Origin: Mesotaenium endlicherianum
Taxonomy: Eukaryota > Streptophyta > Zygnematophyceae > Zygnematales > Mesotaeniaceae
Direction: 5' to 3'
Length of the DNA: 21,953 nt
Assembly: GCA_009602735.1 (NCBI GenBank)
Contig: WELA01007952.1
Span: 606,089 to 628,041, forward strand
This document shows positions 10,378 through 19,982 of the stretch, in pieces (position 1 is the first letter of the stretch; each line of letters opens with the position of its first letter). The translations under genes were made by a program, and so were the position numbers. Below the pieces are notes generated by a model that saw only the letters and a list, made by a program, of their open reading frames with translations, was not told the origin of the DNA and ran no database searches.

Positions 10378-12047
10378 TTGTAGCTGCTAGTTGCCATTGA
10401 GCTTCTCTCTCCCTCTCATGTATCCTGTCTAAACATTTTATAACTTTTGCATATATCGGAAACTAGTGTATAGGGCCAGCGGATACAAATGTAACGATGT
10501 TAAGTTCATAGGGACATAGTTCTTTTGTTTATTAAGAAAGGCAAATAGTTGAATGCATACAAAGCTTAATCGACATGCAGCTGCCTCATCGCAAGTATTG
10601 GAAGCGTCAGATTGCATTTGTGCTTTGCCAAATTCTTGAAGAATATGCTTTTTATTTGACAATAAGCAAATTTGGTACTCTAAGTCAATTGGCCCGACTA
10701 TTTGCTCTCAGAAACTCCACACTACTCCTGTTAGAGGGAAACAAATAATTCATTGTAGCAAGGAGAGAGAGGAGGAGAGGGAGAGACAAATGAGAGTAAA
10801 TAGCTTGAGCTGATGTCCCTTCTGACTTCTGGCCCTCCTGTGTGCCCCCGCACACCAAGCGAGCGTCCATAGCTTTGCTGCCTAGCTGGCCCCTTGGAGT
10901 CGGCAACATTGGACAACTCCTACCATTGGGGACAACGATGGGGTGATGCTTTGCGGCGTGTGTTGTCTGCCAATCGAGTGGCGATTCTCTCCCCAGGGAA
11001 GTCCACCGAGCAAGCCTGTCCTCAGCACCCCTATCAGTGAGAGGGTCGTGCTCCCTCGGGTTTGATATTGCGGAGGCTATGGCCGCAGTAACCAGACAGG
11101 GCTCCGCTTTGGCCTGCCTGGCGCCCGAGAATCGATGATACGGGTGGATGTGGGGGTGGCGGGTTGTGCGTGAAGGGTTTAGGTTATAGGGTGTGGGTTG
11201 TAGGGTCGGTACTGGCACGGGGTGTGTGCTCCAGGCAAGGGAGACGGGGCGGAGCAAAACGTCAGGTAATTCCTTTTCCAAAGGGGGGGGCAGCGCCTGA
11301 GCTACAGGTGCCGGGTGCCAGAGGAAGGGGTAGGGTGTTGCTGCTACAAGTGCCGCTTGTGCCTGCCTACCTGTCTGCTTGCTAGCTCCTCGTCACGTGC
11401 ATCGGCAGCAGCAGCACCACCACCACTACCAGCAGCAGCAGCTGGTGTGGCAAGCTTGGCGGCGGAGGCCCACCTGGCGCGTTGGACAGCTAGCGGGCAG
11501 GCAGTGGGCAGTGGGATTGCACACGCACAACAAGCCTCTCACACATGTTTAAAGAAAGCTGCATGCGTAATGAAGGCAACGGTGACACTTTGGGTCTTAA
11601 GTCCTCAACTGCATGCGCGGCGCACACATAAGAACCTGGCATTATTCTTCACATGTCAGGAAACAACCCGGCCGCCATATGACTGCTTTGCACCTGGAAT
11701 AATACATGTGGAACGTCGTGTCCTTTTGGAATTCTGCAACAGAGATAATCACGTGTGATTTTCAAAAGCACAGCTATGAGCTTAGAACTCCATCTCGGAG
11801 AGGGCTATCATTGCACACTTCTCTACATTTCGCTGGTCATTAATATACAGCATCTTCAGCCCTGAGAGACGTTGTGCAGATTTCTTTAAAAGCTTGGGCA
11901 CTAGTGTGCTCGACATGCACCTCTGGACAGTACATCAGAGCTATATTGCTTCCTGTATGATTTATAAGCCCAGCCAACACATAATCAAACCGCCATCCTT
12001 GTAACTCCCCCGCCTTCCCCGTTCTCAACAAGAGGCCCGGCCACCTG
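10378..12047. other. Convergent intergenic region, no recognised gene
   Basis: This separates the 3' end of the RIQ-like gene (+) from the 3' end of RsmG (-), so both 3' UTRs should lie here. A 198-codon minus frame (11281-10685) is open but has a composition unlike a known family. The region also has a degenerate TTTAGGG-like tract (11173-11208) and a short CAGCAG/CACCAC run near 11404-11442. Confidence 0.6.
11173..11208 (+). repeat. Degenerate telomere-like TTTAGGG tract
   Basis: AAGGGTTTAGG is followed by TTATAGGG, GTGTGGG and TTGTAGGG, spaced about 7-8 bp. It looks like decayed plant-type telomere repeats on the + strand and may be an old interstitial telomeric insertion. Confidence 0.45.
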
Positions 12048-13590
12048 TCACAAAGGCCGCTTGTTGGGCATGCCAGCTCTGCGAGGGTACTTGGCAGGCG
12101 TCGGATGCTCCTTCACGTACACAACAGCTGTCCGCTGTCCACCGGGCCCCGTCGATGCCACTGCAGCAGGACAGCAATTTGCCGAAAAGCCAAGACCGGA
12201 CACGAGTAAGATGCGTCAAAAAGCAACTGAGATGAGGCGTCAGGCAAGTCTAGGAGGGCAAGCCTGACTCCAGTGCCTCTCGGGGTGCTTGCTATGTGTA
12301 CACCACACTTACGACATCGCACGCCACCTGGCAGCGCGCAATTTGCCACCACTATGTCCATGTCTAAAGACGAACGAATTTCTGTCTCTCAGGACACATC
12401 GAGTTGGACACAAGCACTCTACTTTCTCCCTTCGCACTCCCGCACTTCAACAGATTCGGAGCTTTCAGCATGACAGTGAGATTGTGAAGAGCGAGCTGCT
12501 TCTTCAAGGGCTGTGTTCTTCGTCACGGAGGTGATAGAGACAGCCTCTTTGACGACGACGTGACTGCACAGAGCAGGCGTGCACTGGACACCTCAGGATT
12601 TTATCGAGATCGGACTTCTGTCGGCTGGAGAGAGGTGTGCGACACCAACACACACCAACGCGCGAGTTAGTGCCCACGAGTGTCCACATCCCTTTGACGG
12701 CACTAGTGCACAAGTGCATTAGTGCAGGTACTAAGTGCCGGGCGTCTGCGTCCCCATGTCCTCCACCCCAAGCCCAAAACGTGACACCTGGAGCCCTCCG
12801 ATGAGCTTCTCATGCACCTCTTGTGGTGGTGACCCTGGACTTGATGCACGGAGGGAAGACAGAAAAAAAGAGAAGTGGCGTACCCTCGTGAATGGCTGCC
12901 AGCCTGGCGCCGAGCGTCTCTACGGCGGCGCCTGCAGCTTCCACCTCGTCCTGCCAGATCAGCAGGTAAGCAGCAGATCAGCAGCAGCAGCTGGCACTTG
13001 GACCCCGACAAGCCCCAGCTCATGCGACGCACCAGACACCTGAAGACACCAGGCACCAGGCGCCAGGCACCCAGGCGCCAGACCCTAAGATGGCCCATTC
13101 TTCTGAGCTCAGAAGAATCCCAGAACCTGCCCAGCGGACCCCAGCCCTTCGTTTCCTCCATACCTTGGTATATATACGTGTACATCTCTACGTCGTCAAA
13201 GTTACACCCACACATAATGCCACACGCGTACCCCCACTGCCCAATGCTGAACCTTAGAGCCAAAACTTCAGTCCCTCAACGGGAGGCCTTGAGCATCTTG
13301 AGCGACTTGCGCACTAAACACATGGATACGGAAATATGGGCCATGCACAGCCCAGCGGCCCAGCAGCCCAGCAGAGTCCGGGACCAACCACCTGGCAATC
13401 TTCGCTCTCTCCTGCGCGCTCTCCACGTGCTGCTGCTGCAGAGGTTGAACGCACTCACAAGAGGGGGCAAGGGGAAAGGCTGGGGCGGGAGGACAGGTGG
13501 CAGCTTACCTGGGGCCTGGCGCTCTTGGCAGCCACAAACACCCCCCCCACTTTCAGCAGGGGGATGCACAGCTCAGCTGCCCACACAAGC

Positions 13591-13631
<41 letters not shown>

Positions 13632-16600
13632 CGGCCACCACGCACACGCGACGCGACACCCCTCAGCACAACCAGATAGAAGAACAAAATCCGCCGACCA
13701 GTTATAGCCCATGTGCAATTTGGTGAGCGCATGGGCCGCCTCTCAGTGGCTTATTGGAGCAAAGGCCGCGCCCTGCCAAGCTTTCCCAAGCATCCACGGC
13801 GGAGCCTTAAACAGACAACCCCATACCCCCTCCCCCCCCCCCCCGCATCTCCAGAAGAATGGGTGTGTGTGGGGACGCTGCAGAGGCCCAGTCTATTGGG
13901 GAGGCTGCCTACTTTCAAGCCTTAGTCTGCTGTACTCCATTGAGAAGCGTGCATGACGTAATGCACTTTTGAGATCATCAGAGCGCCCGTCCAAAATCTG
14001 TGAAACGCTACGAGCTTTCCTTGCTTTTGCTATATGAGACTTCACAGCCCTCTGATGTTGATGCGGCTCACAGGAGAGAAAAAAAAAAACCGCCGAGCGT
14101 CTGAACACTACTGGCTCGACATGCATATGCCGTCTAGTCCTTTCCCGCTGCATAAGCAGCAAGAAGGATGAGAGGTGGGAGAAGCGGCTCGCACTAGAAA
14201 GAAATGAGACGGACGAACAAAAATATGCACGCGCACACGCACACGCACACGCACACGCACACGCACACGCACACGCACACGCACACGGTCAAAAGCCAGG
14301 AGAGGGTTCTCCTGTCAGCCACGTGCACAGGAGCTAGCATAGGACGGACCAGACAGACCAGAGAGCGACAAGTGACGGCTCACCAAGCACTCGGAGCTCG
14401 GCCACGGCACGCGCGGTTACCATGTCGTATGACTCCCTCTCCCGCACGTCCTTCCCGGCATCCTGTGAGTGCAGGAGGGAAAAATAGCAGCGCAGGAGCT
14501 TTTCTGTTTAGACAAAAAAAAAGGGGGGGGGAGGGCAAAGGAGGACAGTGGGGGCAGCAATTGATGAGCCTGAGTGTAATTGCATCATTGTCTTGGGAAG
14601 GAGAATTCCCCAAGACCGAGATAAGGGCACGCGGGCCACGTAGTCGCAAGTGATCTACAAGTTCAGAAGAATATATTTCGATGGACGCACGACTTTGTGG
14701 GGGTAAGCTGGGAACAGGGAGAGGCGAGGCGGCCGTTGACGTCATAGGGCCGTGAAGAAACGGGATCAAGGCGGGCTTGCTGAGTGCCCTGGGAAGCTGT
14801 CGTGTTGGTGAGTTCTGCCGGCAACATGGAGAGAGGGAGGAGCGAATGGGGAAGAGAGGGAGTCGTAGGATTCTGACGGGAGATGCTCGGCAGATGCTCT
14901 TTTGAGCTCTTATTTGTCCGAGGCACTGGAAGAGAGTAGATATGACGACCAGAGGATGGGGAGAACAAGCTGAGGGCATGCTCTGTACCACCCCCCAAAA
15001 AGAAAAGAAAAAAGAGAGGCAAGATGCAAGAAGATGCGATGTGAGAGAGGTCCCTTGCGAGTTTGAACCACAGACCTGTCGATCTGCAGTCGACTGCTCT
15101 ACCACTGAGCTAAAGGACCGGATATGTCAAAGTGGTCGCTAACCAGGCTTTTATGATAAAGCCACAAGGAAATCTTTGTACAATTGCACTGGATCAATTT
15201 ATATCGCACACGGGGTTATAGCTTGCCCAACAAGATGCCCACACGTTGTCGTACATATCACATTCAGTTTCACACACTGAGAAAGCGAGATAAGCACTAC
15301 TGCTTCTTACAATGACTCGTGTGCGCCGTCTTTGAAATTCTGGGTTTCAGGTGATGCTTAATAAACCCAAATTATAGACGGCGATATAGCACCAACACCA
15401 GCAGCAGCAGGGAACCACCCGTCCACTTCAGCAAGCTTGTACGCATAGTTGACATTTTGCGCATGCACACAGAGGCACGCTATACTCGCGCACGCGTACA
15501 CACAGACACATTCACACACACACACACACACACAAAACATTCAGCATAAGGAGAAAGAGGGCACGCCAACTTTCGCAAAAGCGTTGAGGTTCAAGCAGCA
15601 GCAACCCGCCAAGAGTGTGGAGGCATGCACATGCCACACACACACAGACACACACACACACACAGCCTCAAACACGCGCACGAGCGCGCGCATGCACCCA
15701 CCTCAGCACGGGCACACAGGACGCGCACGTTGGCCAAGCCAAGACGCTTGACGGCAGCTTCCAGGAAGTCGCAGCGCTTGCGGAGGCTCTCCAGCAGCAC
15801 CACCTGCCACGCTGCCCCCCTCACCCCTCTGCACCCCCGCCACCTGTCAAGCACAGCCCCACACCTCCATTCTCTCTTTGCCACCTATCACGCAGCACCC
15901 CACACCTGCACTTGCTCCACCTGCGCTTTCTCCCCACACGCTCCTCCCCGCCTCACACCCCTGCTTTAATCCCCTGCCTCTATCAGTCTCTTTTACTCAA
16001 AATCCTTAACACACCTATCAGATCAACCCTACCATAAGGGGAAGATATGAGCCTTCAACAAGCTAATGCCCTCGACAAGCTATTGGCTCACTCATCTGCA
16101 CACAGCACCCAGAGCTTGCTAAGGCATGCCCCTGATCCATCTGATCCAACGGCTGCAAGCACCGGCAGGGAAGAAAGTAAGCGAGGGTACCCTGAACCCT
16201 ACCCCTAACTCTAAACCCTAGCCAAGAAACGCCACAAAATAAAACCACCTTTTGTGCCAATCAGCAAGAGGGCATGCAGAGTGCCAGCCGAGGTTCATAT
16301 GCACAACTAGCCCTTGGAATTAAACCCTAAACCCTGTGGCATAATGGCCCTGACCCTGGCCTGACACAGGAACACCAGGGGTTTAGTCAACTGCCTTCAA
16401 CCCTAGCCCCGCCTTCAACCCAACTTCCCAGAGGAGTGAGTGGGTGCAGGCCCACCTGGCCTAGCAATGGCTAGGATGAGCCCAGGAAGCCCGGCTCCCG
16501 ATCCAACGTCGATGATGCTCAGGGGCTGGCTGCTGATGTCGTCAGACTCAGAGGGCAATGTGGCAGTCAGATTCCTCGCATCTTCGATGGCAGCCAAGAG

Positions 16601-17633
16601 CGCCAGAGAGTCCTCCACATGGCGCTCTCTCATCTGCTCCCTGCCTGTAACTGCTGTCAGGTTCATGCGCTGCACAGAACAGAAATTCACAGACAACAAA
16701 ACACACAAAGGAAGGCGTCTTGATAAGAGCCAGAGGCGGAGAAGGAGGGGCGGGGGAGGTGGGGGAGGGAGGAGGAAGGGAGGAAGGGGGGAGGGGGAGA
16801 AAAATGCTGGCTTTGGAACAGTGCTGCTTGTGGTATTTGTTGCTAATACTTATTCCTGAACTAAATACAAGTCTACGAGCAGCACATGTGCTAAGAATTG
16901 AGGTGCACCTGGCTATGTCAAAGTACAAGCGAGAGGCTAGAAAGACGTCAAGCAGAAGCTAGCACTATAATGATGGTGACTTCTTCTGGCACTGGTTGCT
17001 CCCTCAACTCCATCCTCCTCGAAGGAAGAAATGGGTCTCCAACCAGAATACAGAACTTAAGCACCCTAATCTGGACCTTTGGATAGGCTGACGGTTGATA
17101 ACACTTCTGGGGTCTCTTACCTGGTTCCACTCCACGAGCAAGTCCATGTAGGTCTCTACTTGCACTGCCTGCTGCGTCGACAGAGTTGACAGCAACCTAG
17201 CAGAGGGAGGACCAGCTACTTTCTGAATATTTAACACAGGGACACCAGCTGCAAGCTGATCGCCACCGTGATTGAGACATCTTATACCAGTTTTTAAGAA
17301 TCTAACTTCGCTAAATTGCACTCTTTCACTTCTTTGAGGAAGAACACGAGGTGATAGCAGCCGGTCTAATAGCAAATAAGTGCCCGCTTTCTCCTGAACT
17401 CTAGAAAAGACGCACGCGGTGCTCCTTAGCTGATTAGTGCACTTGAGACCTCTTTCAAGTCTACGGCCCCGAACATGATAGAGTGGCAAAAGCTTTTGAA
17501 ATGAAACATGAAACTCTTTTGACGAAGAGCTGCATTTTAAGATCCTGGGTTCAAAACTTCGCGTTGACAAGCGTAGAACAAGACCATAAGCTGCACTCAC
17601 TTTTGGCTGCAAAACTACTCCAGCACTCACCAT
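12048..17633 (-). CDS. rsmG: RsmG/GidB 16S rRNA m7G methyltransferase, organelle-type, 7 exons
   Basis: RsmG uses SAM to methylate N7 of the conserved G527 region of small-subunit rRNA; here it probably acts on plastid (or mitochondrial) ribosomes. Exons, in coding order: 17633-17121, 16669-16456, 15811-15702, 14462-14384, 13576-13509, 12950-12884, 12160-12048. All introns are GT-AG, every phase agrees, and the total is 387 residues plus TGA at 12050-12048. Family landmarks appear in order: YMDLLVEWNQ|RMNLTAVTG, RHVEDSLALL, IDVGSGAGLPGLILAIARP (SAM motif I), WQVVLLESLRKRCDFLEAAV, SYDMVTARAVAELRVL, ELCIPLLKVGGVFVAAK, DEVEAAGAAVETLGARLAAI, and the C-terminal block PTPAKYPRRAGMPNKRPL. Bacterial RsmG is about 210-240 residues; the extra ~140 N-terminal residues are Arg/Ser/Leu-rich with few early acidic residues, fitting a targeting presequence. 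The start (GCCATGG) has a good Kozak context, but an unseen upstream exon cannot be excluded. Confidence 0.96.
13593..13632. repeat. (GCAC)10 microsatellite
   Basis: Ten uninterrupted GCAC units lie in RsmG intron 4, ending about 16 bases before the acceptor of exon 5 (13577-13578). On the coding strand it reads (GTGC)n, in the place where a pyrimidine tract would normally be. Confidence 0.95.
13829..13844. repeat. C-rich homopolymer tract
   Basis: A run of C with one interrupting T lies in RsmG intron 4. It is prone to slippage and to length errors in sequencing. Confidence 0.8.
14233..14286. repeat. (GCACAC)9 hexanucleotide microsatellite
   Basis: Nine exact six-base units lie in RsmG intron 4, about 100 bases inside the donor of exon 4 (14383-14382). 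The coding strand reads (GTGTGC)n. A His/Thr-repeat frame across it is not a gene. Confidence 0.95.
15048..15119 (-). tRNA. tRNA-Cys (anticodon GCA)
   Basis: The minus strand folds as a full cloverleaf. The acceptor stem is GGTCCTT/AGGGACC and the D arm is GCTC-AGTGGTA-GAGC. The anticodon stem GTCGA/TCGAC is perfect, with loop CTGCAGA (anticodon GCA, Cys). The variable loop has 5 bases and the T loop is TTCAAAC. Position 73 is U, the discriminator expected for tRNA-Cys. There is no encoded CCA, as usual in nuclear genes, and no intron. A T-rich run (TTTTTT at about 15018-15011 region on the minus strand) follows 30-40 bases downstream as a possible Pol III terminator. The T stem (TGTGG/TCGCA) is weak: it has U-G and G-U pairs, and G53 faces U61 instead of C61, so the B box is imperfect. 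The gene sits in RsmG intron 3 on the same strand. Confidence 0.88.
15513..15534. repeat. (CA)11 microsatellite
   Basis: Eleven CA units lie in RsmG intron 3; the coding strand reads (TG)n. Confidence 0.95.
15635..15664. repeat. CA-repeat with one interruption
   Basis: CACACACACACAGACACACACA-type repeat, in RsmG intron 3, begins about 37 bases inside the donor of exon 3 (15701). The coding strand reads TG. Confidence 0.9.
16189..16334. repeat. Telomere-like AAACCCT islands
   Basis: Two islands lie in RsmG intron 2. At 16189-16221 there are degenerate units (ACCCTGAACCCTACCCCTAA, then CTCTAAACCCTA). At 16322-16334 there is AAACCCTAAACCC, two near-perfect copies of the plant-type telomere unit. 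More CAACCCTA-like pieces follow to about 16411. These suggest an old telomere-repeat insertion and a TTTAGGG telomere type for the organism. Confidence 0.6.
16735..16801. repeat. Purine-rich GGA tract (pyrimidine-rich on RsmG coding strand)
   Basis: About 67 bases of G and A on the + strand lie in RsmG intron 1. On the coding strand this is a C/T tract ending about 65 bases before the exon 2 acceptor (16670), a placement like the LST8 intron 2 tract. Confidence 0.85.
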
Positions 17634-19007
17634 GGCACCAGCGTATATCCCTCACACACATGGGCAATGGACATGGGCACGAAAGTAATTTTTCCCAGCT
17701 GCTCCCAAGTTCCAAGCACATGCAGCTTCCTCCAGCTCCTCGTGTTCGGAGATTTAAAAGCAAGGTGTGCCCGCAACTTTTTGTTCCGCATTCGTTATAT
17801 GTCGTTTTCAATAAGCGCCTCATGCGATCGCTGAATGTTTTTCAATCTGTGCTGTTCTACAATTTAGATCTATTTTTCAAATTGTCCAATATGGTATGTG
17901 AAATTTATGCAAGAGTAATCTCAACTTCAAGTGTAGAGTATATACATGATATATACATGCTGGACCGTAAACACTGATGCTTTTCGGTCATGGATTTCCT
18001 GTCCTATTTTTCGCGATATCCTTGGCACCATGTAGAGCACGAGCTAGAGAGAGCCGGGGGGGAACAAGGATTTGCGGAGACATATGTGCAAGCAATAGTA
18101 ACGGTGTGTAAATAGCGCCAGGATTTAAACTGGCTCTGGGAAATGAGTGCTCCGATACCAAAGTCGAATGTCTCAATCACATTATTCATTGAAACAACCA
18201 AAGGACTGGTACTCGAGTCTCGGACAACTTCCCCCCCGGAGCAGCAATCAATTTGTCGCCCATTCTCCGAGCCTGACCTACTGCGGCCTGCCCAGATACT
18301 GCCCAGCCCAGCCCAGCCCCTGACCCACGGCGCCCATTGTTGAAATCTTTGCTTCAGCAGGTCTCGGATTTGTTTCAGCCAATTTCAGTCGGCAAGTTTT
18401 TGCTGGTTTTTGCCAGATTTTCTTGGTTTTTGCCAGTTTTTTCCGTGTTTTGCCGTGCATCACTTTATCGAAACATGGATTTAAGGCCAGGCCGACTTAG
18501 CCTGGTCTAGCCCCGCCGCGTGGCGACCTTGCCGAAGACTTGCGTCTCTTTCCGATTGTTTTCCTGGCGGAAATGCCATGAAGCCAAAAGTTCTGGGCCC
18601 TGGGGTTCTATAGAATCTCACCGAAAAAGTTTGTATTTGCTGTCGATCAATTCTACAAGTATATTTTGATTCTGCATCATCCAAATCTTAATTATACCTT
18701 CATTGGTAAGGTGGCGAAATAATTTCAAGTTGCCAGCAAGACCACGCTTTGGGCGTACCACTGCGCAGTGCGTACCCCCGGGCCCCCACGAAGGCTCCCT
18801 CGGGGCTAGTCTTTCGTTCTGTGCTCCAAGTTCCACCGCGTCCTCAATCAACCTCAAACTCCGCTCGCTAACTTGCATTCCTATAATATTGCAGTTCCCC
18901 TCGTAGCTTTGAGTGCATACACTACACTGGGACTTCGCAAGTTGCACAACGATTTCTCCTTCGGTATTCATACATCCAGGATTTTAACAGCCTTTCGTCT
19001 TTGCATA
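17634..19007. other. Divergent upstream region of RsmG and HIR genes
   Basis: About 1.37 kb separates the RsmG start (-) from the HIR start (+), so both promoters should lie here. There is no clear TATA box next to either start. It contains a CCCAG-repeat patch near 18298-18320 and T-rich repeats at 18404-18436. Open frames of 60-117 codons across it (for example 18971-18618 minus) match no family I know. Confidence 0.6.
18404..18436. repeat. Direct repeat TGGTTTTTGCCAG x2
   Basis: The 13-base unit TGGTTTTTGCCAG occurs at 18404-18416 and 18424-18436 (20-bp period), with looser copies on either side (GTTTTTGC, GTTTTGCCG). It is T-rich simple sequence in the shared promoter region. No function is evident. 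Confidence 0.7.
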
Positions 19008-19943
19008 ATGGGTAACATTTGTGGGTTCAGACAGGTGGACCAGTCCACCGTCGGTGTCATCGAGCATTTTGGAAAGTTTGACAGGATTGCAAGGCCCGGA
19101 TGTCACTTTGTTCCCTGGTGCTGCTGCTTCAATATAGCAGGCTTGCTGTCTATCAGGATTCAGCAGCTTGACGTCCGCTGCGAGACCAAGACTAAGGTAT
19201 GCAAGTACAGCTGTGCTTTTTTTTTTGTGCGTTGTTGTAGGTTACTTCGTTGGAAGGCTGCTCTATGCATGTCTCAGAAGGAAGCTATTTCCGGTGGGCA
19301 TGTTTTCCCCGTGTCATGCTGGAGGGTTCCATGTTTTTGCTTCTACCTTCTTTAAATGGCTGCAGACAATCCTAGCACGTGACATGAGTGTCTGTTCCAT
19401 AGTCAAGAGCATTCTATGAGAGCCTTAGCGCGAGCGAGTTGGGACCCCTATTTTCGTCCGCATGTTTGTATCAAACTTCTAGGGAGACGTCAGTGCCAGC
19501 TTTGTTTTTTCTTGCAGAGCCTACCTTCACACACCTGGTGTGGTCATTGCATGTTGCTGCGGTCTGTCTCAAAACTCAGAGTGCAAATGCAGCGTACTGC
19601 ACTGCTGCTTCAAGTGTCTGCAGTCTCTCTGTGTACAGCTGTGCACACTGACGCCTGCAAAAAGTTGTGTCGTGCTAGCTGCCTACAAGTTTGGACTTCT
19701 CAAATTCAACCTAGTCATTGTAATAGTCAGTCAGTGCATTAATGTACTTTTGTTGCTCAATACGAATCTATCGCCCTTGCAGGACAATGTGTTTGTGACG
19801 GTGGTGGCGTCTATCCAATACTGCTGCATTGAGGAGAACATCAAGGACGCTTTCTACAAGCTTGCCAATCCCAGGGAGCAGATTCAGGCGTACGTGTTTG
19901 ACGGTAGGCAACGCTGCACCACTCTACCTCTCCCTCTCCATGT

Positions 19944-19982
<39 letters not shown>

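Noticed and set aside
10685..11281. 198-codon minus-strand open frame in the convergent spacer
   Set aside because: No conserved motif, telomere-like sequence within it, and length within what chance gives in a window of this size.
13396..13441. A possible RsmG exon reading HVESAQERAKIA between exons 5 and 6
   Set aside because: It would be in phase after exon 5, but the exon at 12950-12884 (DEVEAAGAAVETLG) matches the family at exactly the expected position and length, so this segment is intronic.
14380..15105. 241-codon minus-strand open frame
   Set aside because: It overlaps the tRNA-Cys and RsmG exon 4 in another frame, and its Ser/Pro/Leu-rich product matches no family. It is a chance frame in an intron.
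14204..15751. His/Thr-repeat proteins and CRISPR-like arrays
   Set aside because: The repeats are simple microsatellites of 2-6 bases, without unique spacers, in introns.
17483..17977. 164-codon + strand open frame
   Set aside because: It is antisense to the RsmG first exon and matches no family.
18618..18971. 117-codon minus-strand open frame upstream of the HIR gene
   Set aside because: It lies in the shared promoter region with no recognised family, codon signal or splice context; not supported.
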